Shown: in pieces, positions 7,590 to 12,853 of the stretch
How positions within the stretch are numbered: the stretch's first letter is position 1
How the letters are laid out: every line of letters begins with the position of its first letter
DNA from: Sphingomonas sp.
GTDB taxonomy: Bacteria; Pseudomonadota; Alphaproteobacteria; Sphingomonadales; Sphingomonadaceae
Direction: 5' to 3'
DNA length: 12,853 nucleotides
Assembly (NCBI GenBank): GCA_030146605.1
Contig: JASLBO010000499.1
Coordinates: 1 to 12,853, forward strand
Translations under genes and position numbers: made by a program
The notes under the pieces: model-generated
The model's input: only the letters and a program-made list of their open reading frames with translations
Told to the model about the DNA's origin: nothing
The model's database searches: none

Positions 7590-8537
7590 ATGTCGAACGG
7601 TTTGCCGTCGTCCGGTGGAGTAAGCGTTGCGGACGGCGCTGTGGCGGGCGAACGACCCTATGCGGGCGTCGAGCTGGGCGGCACCAAATGCGTGTGCACG
7701 CTCGCCTTCGGGCCCGATCGGGTGCTCGATCAACGGACTGTCCCGACCACCAGCCCGGCGGATACGCTCCCGGCGCTGCTCGCGGTGCTGGAGGAATGGC
7801 ACCGGGCTGGCGGGTTCGCGGGGCTCGGTATAGCCTCGTTCGGTCCGATCGAACTGGACCCGCGCTCGCCGCGTTACGGCCGGATCCTCGCGACCAACAA
7901 GCCGCGCTGGCCGGGTACCGACGTTCGCGGGGTGCTGTCGGCGCCGTTCGGAGTTCCGGTTGGCTTCGACACCGATGTCAACGGCGCCGCGCTGGCGGAG
8001 ATCGCCTGGGGCTGCGGCAAGGGGATGGACGACTTCGCCTATGTCACGATCGGTACCGGCGTCGGCGTCGGGCTGGTCGTGCATGGCCGGCCGACCCGCG
8101 GGTTCGCGCATAGCGAATGGGGTCATATGCGCGTGCCGCGCCTCGCTTCGGACACGCACCGCAGCGTCTGCAGCTTCCACGAGGATTGCGTCGAAGGACT
8201 GGCTTCGGGGTCCGCTTTGGTGTCGCGGCTCTCGGGGCGGACGGTCCGCGAGCTCTCCGAGGACGATCCGGTCTGGGATCCGATCGTCGGCTATATCGCC
8301 GCGATGGCGCACGCGCTGGTTTGCGGCGCCGCGCCGCGTCGCATCGCGATCGGCGGCGGCGTGCTCACAGCCCAGCCGCATCTGCTCGCGCGGATCGAGC
8401 AAAGGCTGCTCGACAGCCTCAACGGCTATATGCAGCTGCCCGAGGGCGGGCAGTATGTGACGAGGCCTGCACTGGGCGACATGGCGGGGCCGCTGGGCTC
8501 GATCGCGCTGGCCGCCGCGGCAGTGGACGCTGCATGA
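7590..8537 (+). CDS. ROK-family sugar kinase (fructokinase / mannokinase type)
   Basis: The predicted 315-residue enzyme would phosphorylate a hexose with ATP in the cytoplasm. Motifs: phosphate loop GVELGGTKC (26-34), SFGPIELDP (83-91), FDTDVNGAALAEIAWG (126-141) with catalytic-base Asp129, the second nucleotide motif TIGTGVGVGLVVHG (153-166), sugar-contacting EWGH (176-179), the zinc cluster CSFHEDC (Cys194, His197, Cys200) followed by EGLASGSA, and IGGGVLT (254-260). The CxxHxxC-EGLASG arrangement is the signature of bacterial ROK fructokinases, several of which also accept mannose. Beside alpha-mannosidases and a hexose symporter it probably makes mannose 6-phosphate, or fructose 6-phosphate if mannose is isomerised first; sequence alone cannot decide. 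The start at 7590 is preferred because GGAGGGGG lies immediately upstream (7581-7588), the spacing being somewhat short; the in-frame ATG at 7506 falls inside the AT-rich palindrome and adds an unconserved leader. Confidence 0.9.
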   Translation: MSNGLPSSGGVSVADGAVAGERPYAGVELGGTKCVCTLAFGPDRVLDQRTVPTTSPADTLPALLAVLEEWHRAGGFAGLGIASFGPIELDPRSPRYGRILATNKPRWPGTDVRGVLSAPFGVPVGFDTDVNGAALAEIAWGCGKGMDDFAYVTIGTGVGVGLVVHGRPTRGFAHSEWGHMRVPRLASDTHRSVCSFHEDCVEGLASGSALVSRLSGRTVRELSEDDPVWDPIVGYIAAMAHALVCGAAPRRIAIGGGVLTAQPHLLARIEQRLLDSLNGYMQLPEGGQYVTRPALGDMAGPLGSIALAAAAVDAA

Positions 8538-8587
8538 CTGGTCAAGCCGGCAAAGCCGTGCGAATTAGCCAAACAAACATAAGAAAT

Positions 8588-8609
8588 GCGAGCGCGAAGC
8601 GGCGCTCGC
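8588..8609 (+). promoter_or_regulatory. GC-rich hairpin in the kinase-transporter gap
   Basis: Stem GCGAGCGC (8588-8595) pairs perfectly with GCGCTCGC (8602-8609) around a 6-base loop. It lies 50 bases past the kinase stop and just ahead of the transporter's Shine-Dalgarno (8616-8622). There is no T-run, so it is not a standard terminator. It may be an mRNA stability or partial-attenuation element that adjusts kinase to transporter ratio. Confidence 0.45.
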
Positions 8610-8630
8610 GGCATCAGGAAGGATAAGGCC

Positions 8631-9959
8631 TTGGCGCGATCGAGCTCCCGGAGCACCACGCTGGCATTCGCAGCGGTGACGACATTGTTCTTCGCCTGGG
8701 GGTTCATCACCTCGCTGATCGACCCGCTGGTCGCGTCGGTGAAGGGGATCTTCACGCTGACCAATTTGCAGGCGCAGGCCGCGGCATTCGCCTTCTTCAT
8801 CGCCTACGGCCTCGTCTCGTTTCCGGCGGCTGCCTTGCTGTCGCGCGCCAAGTCGATCCCGACGATCCTGATCGCCCTGGGGCTGATGATCGCCGGCTGC
8901 CTGGTGATGCTCGCCGCGGCCAATCTCGCGGTGTTCACGCTCGTTCTGCTCGGATTGTTCATCCTCGCCAGCGGGATCACCATCCTGCAGGTCGCGGCCA
9001 ACCCGCTCGCGGCGGCGCTGGGCGATGCGAGATACAGCCACCTTCGGCTGACGCTCAGCCAGACCTTCAATTCGTTCGGTACCTTTCTCGGGCCGCTGCT
9101 CGGCGCGCACCTGTTCCTCGCCGGTATCGAGGTCAAGGACGGCACGGCAGTCACCGACGCGGCACGCAGCGACGCGCTGGCCGGCATCGATTCGGCCTAT
9201 CTGTGGATCTGCGGGCTGATCGCCGCGCTGGCGCTGTTCTTCTGGCTCAGCCGCCGCGTGGTCACCGAGGCGGCGCCGCCGGCCGCATCGACCGCGGGAT
9301 TGTTCTCCGCACTCAATTCGCGCTGGGCGCTGTTCGGCGGGCTGGCAATCTTCCTCTATGTCGGCGCCGAAGTCGCGATCGGCACGCAAATGGCGCTGCT
9401 GCTCAACGACGATAGCGTCTGGGGGCGTTCGGATGCGGCATTCGGGGTTCCGGTGCTCGGCTATCTGATGGGCAGCGACGGCGTGCCCGGGGTGTCGCTG
9501 CAGGAAGCCGGCAAGGCTGTCGCGCTCTACTGGCTCGGTGCGATGGTCGGGCGTGCGATCGGCTCGGCGCTGCTCGCGGTGGTCCGCGCGCATCTGCTGC
9601 TCGCTCTGTTCACGGCGATCGCGGCGGCGATGTGCTTCTACGTCTTTGCCGTGGGCGGGGTTAGCGCGGGCTTCGTCGCGCTGTCGATCGGGCTGTTCAA
9701 TTCGATCATGTTCCCGGTGATCTTCACGCTGACGCTCGAGCGTTCGACGGGCACGGTGGAATCGACCTCGGGGCTGCTCTGCACTGCGATCGTCGGCGGC
9801 GCGCTGCTGCCGCTGGTCGTCGGCGCGGTGTCCGATCAGAACGGCTATGCCTTCGCGCTGATCGTGCCGGCGGCTTGCTACCTCGCCTTGTGCGTGTTCG
9901 CGTTCCTCGCGGGGCGCGCGCCGATCCTGCGGCGGGAGGCGGCAAGCTCGGTGCACTGA
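8631..9959 (+). CDS. FucP-family major facilitator sugar:H+ symporter (glucose/galactose type)
   Basis: The product is a 442-residue, highly hydrophobic protein with about 12 predicted membrane helices. Its first helix, LFFAWGFITSLIDPLVASVK (19-38), and the stretch LQVAANP (119-125) followed by LTLSQTFNSFGTFLGPLLGA identify the FucP/GluP family of proton-coupled sugar importers. Asp31 corresponds by eye to Asp46 of E. coli FucP, while the position of FucP Glu135 (in ETAANP) is Gln120 here, the form I associate with glucose/galactose-type members. In this locus the likely cargo is mannose crossing the inner membrane. The start is TTG at 8631: AGGAAGG at 8616-8622 is 8 bases upstream and the protein then begins directly before helix 1. 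An in-frame ATG at 8586 would add an arginine-rich leader encoded by a hairpin and has no ribosome-binding site. It follows the kinase by 93 bases and is probably co-transcribed. Confidence 0.88.
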   Translation: MARSSSRSTTLAFAAVTTLFFAWGFITSLIDPLVASVKGIFTLTNLQAQAAAFAFFIAYGLVSFPAAALLSRAKSIPTILIALGLMIAGCLVMLAAANLAVFTLVLLGLFILASGITILQVAANPLAAALGDARYSHLRLTLSQTFNSFGTFLGPLLGAHLFLAGIEVKDGTAVTDAARSDALAGIDSAYLWICGLIAALALFFWLSRRVVTEAAPPAASTAGLFSALNSRWALFGGLAIFLYVGAEVAIGTQMALLLNDDSVWGRSDAAFGVPVLGYLMGSDGVPGVSLQEAGKAVALYWLGAMVGRAIGSALLAVVRAHLLLALFTAIAAAMCFYVFAVGGVSAGFVALSIGLFNSIMFPVIFTLTLERSTGTVESTSGLLCTAIVGGALLPLVVGAVSDQNGYAFALIVPAACYLALCVFAFLAGRAPILRREAASSVH

Positions 9960-10037
9960 CCGTCTGCACCGGATCTGCACGAGAAGCGCGCGAGAGGCTG
10001 ACACAGACCACCGCGCGATCGGCACATCGCCGCGCGA

Positions 10038-10066
10038 GAAAGCTCCCCGAACAATGGGGAGCTTTC
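10038..10066 (+). promoter_or_regulatory. Perfect hairpin burying the ribosome-binding site of the next gene
   Basis: An 11-bp perfect stem (10038-10048 with 10056-10066) closes a 7-base loop. The 3' arm begins with GGGGAG (10056-10061), which is the Shine-Dalgarno for the ATG at 10068, and the stem ends one base before that start codon. In mRNA the site would be masked when folded. It could be a translational switch, or it may double as the 3' hairpin of the transporter transcript; there is no following T-tract. Apart from it, the gap 9960-10037 shows no further element that I can support. Confidence 0.6.
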
Positions 10067-10067
10067 C

Positions 10068-11678
10068 ATGCGGTTGCGAATATCATCGAGCTTCATCGCC
10101 AAGGCCGCCGCCGCGGCGGCACTGGTCGGTCTGGCGGACTGGCTGTTCTGGGTTCCCGGGGGGATCGGCTCGACGCTCGGCTTCTTCGCCCTGGCGTGGA
10201 CGGCGGTGACGCTGGCACTCACGCCGGTGGCCTGGCGCGACCGCCGCAGCTGGATTGTTGCCGCTGGCGCATTGCTGCTGGCCGCACCCTTGCTCGACGC
10301 TCCGGGGCCGCTGGCGGCGGTGCTGTTCTGGATCTGCCTGACGATGATGGTGCTGCTGCCGCGCGTGGCCGGCTTCGATCATGCGGGGCGGTGGGCTTTG
10401 CGGCTGATGCTGCACGGAGTCACGAGCACCATCGGTCCGTGGCATGATCTGATCCGGCTGCGCAGGCCGCTCGGCCGGAATCTGCCGAAGCAGCGAATCC
10501 TGCCGCTGCTGCCGCTGCCGCTGATCGGCGGCGCGGTGTTCCTCGCATTGTTCGCCAGCGCCAACCCGGTGATCGGCGACGCGCTCCATCGCATCGGCGC
10601 GCCGCGCTTCGACGATGAAGCGATCGGCCGGTTCGTGTTCTGGGCGATGATCGCCACGATGGCGTGGGCGACGTTGCGCCCGCGCCGCGTCAATCTTCCT
10701 GCATTCGTACCCTCTGCCGGCGCGCCGCTGGCGCTGCCCGGCGTCTCGACCGGCTCGGTGCTGCTCGCCTTGCTGACTTTCAACGCGCTGTTCGCGCTGC
10801 AGAACGGGCTCGATCTCGTCTTTCTGTGGAGCGGGGCGCCGCTACCCGCGGGGGTGACACTGGCCGACTATGCGCATCGCGGCGCCTATCCGCTGATCGC
10901 CACTGCATTGCTGGCCGGGCTGTTCGTGCTCGTCGCGCTGCGGCCGGGTTCGGCGACCGCGGCGGTGCCCGCAATCCGGCGGCTGGTCGTGCTGTGGATC
11001 GCGCAGAACATATTCCTCGTCGCCTCGAGCATCCTGCGCACGCTCGATTATATCGAGGTCTATTCGCTGACCGGGCTGCGCATCGCCGCGCTGATCTGGA
11101 TGGCTCTGGTCGCGCTTGGGCTGGTGCTGATCGTCTGGCGGATGCTGCGCGGACGCAGCGCGGCATGGCTGATCAACGCCAATGTCGGTGCTGCATTGCT
11201 GGTGCTCGGCGCATGCACGATGGTCGATCTCGGTGCGACCGCTGCGGCGTGGAACGTCCGTCACGCCCGCGAGGTGGGGGGCAAGGGTGCCGCGCTCGAT
11301 CTCTGCTATCTGGGCGAGCTGGGTCCGTCGGCTCTGACCTCGCTCGTCGCGCTCGAGCTGCGGCACGATCTGGAGCCCGATTTCGCCGAGCGCGTGGCCT
11401 GGGTCCGTCACGGCGTGCTGATCCAGACGACCGACGGGCAATCGGGCGGCGAATGGACGTGGCGCAATTCGCGCCGCTTGCAGCAGGTCCGATCGATGCT
11501 CGCCGGGAGCAAGCTGCGCGCGGCGCCATCGCGGGGCGCTGCGGGCCGGGATTGCGCTGGTGCGCCACTGCCGCCGACCGCGCCTGAGCTCGCGGTGCCG
11601 GCCGAACCCGCCACTCCGCCGCCGGTCGCCGAACAGATCCTGCCGCAGCCGGCATTGACGAACGAGGCCGCGCAATGA
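10068..11678 (+). CDS. Polytopic inner-membrane protein, DUF4153/DUF4173 type
   Basis: The 536-residue protein has about ten to eleven hydrophobic segments (roughly 13-29, 34-52, 62-77, 82-98, 143-164, 188-203, 228-246, 272-291, 305-322, 335-357, 368-390), then a cytoplasmic or periplasmic soluble region and a proline/alanine-rich tail (about 495-536). The block FNALFALQNGLDLVFLWSGA (238-257) with TLADYAHRGAYPL, and SILRTLDYIEVYSLTGLRIA (321-340), match the DUF4173-type membrane family as I remember it; no biochemical function is established. The start has GGGGAG at 10056-10061, 6 bases upstream, inside a hairpin. The stop overlaps the response-regulator start by 4 bp (ATGA), so it is translated with the two-component genes. 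This suggests an accessory role, for example in signal perception or envelope status, which is inference. The family name is the less certain part; that it is a membrane protein is clear. Confidence 0.8.
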   Translation: MRLRISSSFIAKAAAAAALVGLADWLFWVPGGIGSTLGFFALAWTAVTLALTPVAWRDRRSWIVAAGALLLAAPLLDAPGPLAAVLFWICLTMMVLLPRVAGFDHAGRWALRLMLHGVTSTIGPWHDLIRLRRPLGRNLPKQRILPLLPLPLIGGAVFLALFASANPVIGDALHRIGAPRFDDEAIGRFVFWAMIATMAWATLRPRRVNLPAFVPSAGAPLALPGVSTGSVLLALLTFNALFALQNGLDLVFLWSGAPLPAGVTLADYAHRGAYPLIATALLAGLFVLVALRPGSATAAVPAIRRLVVLWIAQNIFLVASSILRTLDYIEVYSLTGLRIAALIWMALVALGLVLIVWRMLRGRSAAWLINANVGAALLVLGACTMVDLGATAAAWNVRHAREVGGKGAALDLCYLGELGPSALTSLVALELRHDLEPDFAERVAWVRHGVLIQTTDGQSGGEWTWRNSRRLQQVRSMLAGSKLRAAPSRGAAGRDCAGAPLPPTAPELAVPAEPATPPPVAEQILPQPALTNEAAQ

Positions 11679-12394
11679 TCATGTGCCCCATGCCGCGCAC
11701 CATCCTGATCGCCGACGACGATCCGCATATCCGTCAACTGCTCGCCTTCGCCTTTGCCAAGGCCGGGCTCGACACGATCGAGGCGGACGACGGCGAGGCG
11801 GTACTCGATCTGGTCGAGCGGCATCGCGTCGATCTGGTGGTGCTCGACATCAACATGCCGCGGATGGACGGGCTCGAGACCTGCCGGCGGCTGCGCGCCG
11901 CCGGCGACTTGCCGATCCTGTTCCTGTCGTCGCGCGACGACGAGATCGATCGGGTGCTCGGCATCGAGCTGGGTGCTGACGATTATGTCGTCAAGCCGTT
12001 CAGCCCACGCGAGGTGGTGGCGCGCTCGATGGCGATCCTGCGTCGGGCGAGTGCGAAGCCGCCCGCGACCGACGAAGGGCGGCGGATCGAGCATGGCCGG
12101 CTGGCGCTCGACGTCGACGGCTGGCGCGCGAGTTGGGCGGGCACCGAGATCGCGCTGACCGTCACCGAATTCTCGATCCTGCGCACCCTTGCGGTGATGC
12201 CGGCCAAGGTGTTCAGCCGCGACGCGATCATCGATCGGTTGCACGGCCCCGGTTTCGCTGTGACCGATCGGACGATCGACAGCCATATCCGCAATCTGCG
12301 CGGCAAGTTCGCGGGTGTCGGCGGCACCGACGTGATCGAGACGCGCGCGGGGGTGGGCTATCGCATCGGGAGCTGCACGGGCGCCGCCGCGTGA
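11675..12394 (+). CDS. OmpR/PhoB-family two-component response regulator
   Basis: The 239-residue protein has a receiver domain (about 8-120) and a winged-helix DNA-binding domain (about 135-235). Receiver landmarks are the acidic pair Asp15/Asp16 in IADDDPHIRQLL, phosphoacceptor Asp58 in VVLDINMPRMDG, Ser85 in LFLSSRDD, and Lys107 in GADDYVVKPFSPREV. The output domain shows ALTVTEFSILRTLAV and DRTIDSHIRNLRGKF, ending ETRAGVGYRI, the usual transactivation and wing elements. The receiver end resembles CreB (LFLTARSEEVDRLLGLEIGA in E. coli), but not strongly enough for a name. The ATG at 11675 is favoured by GAGG at 11664-11667 and by the ATGA overlap with the preceding gene; in-frame ATGs at 11681 and 11690 are alternatives that lose only 2 or 5 residues. 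It should be phosphorylated by the histidine kinase encoded directly after it. Confidence 0.95.
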   Translation: MIMCPMPRTILIADDDPHIRQLLAFAFAKAGLDTIEADDGEAVLDLVERHRVDLVVLDINMPRMDGLETCRRLRAAGDLPILFLSSRDDEIDRVLGIELGADDYVVKPFSPREVVARSMAILRRASAKPPATDEGRRIEHGRLALDVDGWRASWAGTEIALTVTEFSILRTLAVMPAKVFSRDAIIDRLHGPGFAVTDRTIDSHIRNLRGKFAGVGGTDVIETRAGVGYRIGSCTGAAA

Positions 12395-12853
12395 TCGCAG
12401 CGCTTAAGGCGTTCCTCAAGCGGCACTGGCCCGCACTCAAGCTGCGGACGATCCTGTTCGGGACGTTGCTGTTCACTGCGGCGCTGCCGGGGGTGGGGGC
12501 ATTGTTCCTGCGCGTCTACGAGAACACATTGGTCCGCCAGACCGAGGCCGAGCTGATCGCCCAGGGCGCCGCGCTCGCCGGCGCTGCGCAGGCGCTGTGG
12601 CCGGGGGTGGCACCTGGTTCGACCGACCCGCGCCCGTGGCGCGCCGAAGCCTCGACGATCGACCTGCGCACCACCCGCGTCCTCCCCGAGCGCCCGCCGG
12701 CGCTACGCCGCGCGGTTCCGCCCGATGCCGGTGCGCTCGTCATGGCGCGGCGCCTGCACCCGATCCTCGCCGCCACTGCGCGCACCACGCTTGCCTCGCT
12801 CCAGCTGATCGATCGCAACGGCGTGGTCCTGATCGGCCACCAAGCCGGCGGCT
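12391..12853 (+). CDS. Sensor histidine kinase, N-terminal part (runs off the window)
   Basis: A GTG at 12391 overlaps the response-regulator stop by 4 bp (GTGA), and the frame stays open to the right edge, giving 154 visible residues. The start is MIAALKAFLKRHWPALKLRT, followed by a membrane helix (LRTILFGTLLFTAALPGVGA, about 18-37), then RVYENTLVRQTEAELIAQGA, which reads as the beginning of an extracytoplasmic sensor region, and later SLQLIDRNGVVLIGH near the edge. That topology is normal for an inner-membrane histidine kinase with a periplasmic sensor. The HAMP, H-box and ATPase domains would lie beyond the window, so the kinase call rests on context with the response regulator and on the N-terminal pattern. 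There is no good Shine-Dalgarno; translation is probably coupled to the upstream gene. Confidence 0.8.
   Translation, partial: MIAALKAFLKRHWPALKLRTILFGTLLFTAALPGVGALFLRVYENTLVRQTEAELIAQGAALAGAAQALWPGVAPGSTDPRPWRAEASTIDLRTTRVLPERPPALRRAVPPDAGALVMARRLHPILAATARTTLASLQLIDRNGVVLIGHQAGG

Noticed and set aside
8588..8609. Rho-independent terminator after the kinase
   Set aside because: No T-run follows the stem; the next bases are the transporter's Shine-Dalgarno region.
11675..12853. Naming the two-component pair creB/creC
   Set aside because: The receiver has CreB-like stretches, but similar residues occur across the OmpR family and the kinase is cut off, so a gene symbol is not supportable.

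Overview
The window is high-GC DNA with strong G/C preference at third codon positions and very tight gene packing. The gene set (alpha-mannosidases with twin-arginine leaders, ROK proteins, a FucP-type sugar porter) and the G-rich nested palindromes between genes suggest an alphaproteobacterium, most likely a sphingomonad. That assignment is an inference from style and repeats; there is no rRNA or marker gene in the window.

Positions 1-5878, plus strand, form an alpha-mannoside degradation operon: a GH92 alpha-mannosidase running in from the left edge and broken by one in-frame amber codon (491-493), a GH125 exo-alpha-1,6-mannosidase overlapping it by 4 bp, and a second, intact GH92 enzyme. 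A nested palindromic repeat (3405-3533) lies between the GH125 gene and the second GH92 gene and supplies a Shine-Dalgarno sequence to the latter. The two intact enzymes carry Tat-type signal peptides, so they probably work in the periplasm or at the outer membrane, trimming mannose from alpha-mannans or high-mannose N-glycans. A second nested palindrome (5886-6020) fills the gap to the convergent regulator.

Positions 6029-9959 hold the sugar-handling half. A ROK-family DNA-binding regulator lies on the minus strand, with what looks like a small frameshifted membrane-protein gene just upstream of it. Diverging from these, on the plus strand, are a ROK sugar kinase (fructokinase/mannokinase type) and a FucP-family major facilitator sugar:H+ symporter. 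The AT-rich divergent region carries an imperfect palindrome at 7502-7522 that is a reasonable operator candidate. The logic is: outer enzymes release mannose, the symporter imports it, the kinase phosphorylates it, and the ROK regulator senses a sugar and controls the locus. No mannose isomerase or TonB receptor is visible in the window.

Positions 10068-12853 are a separate signalling operon: a polytopic DUF4153/DUF4173-type membrane protein, an OmpR-family response regulator and the start of a sensor histidine kinase. Each joins the next by a 4-bp stop/start overlap. The first gene's ribosome-binding site is buried in a perfect 11-bp hairpin ending one base before the start codon, the most striking non-coding signal here. 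I found no tRNA, rRNA, CRISPR array, transposase or phage gene.
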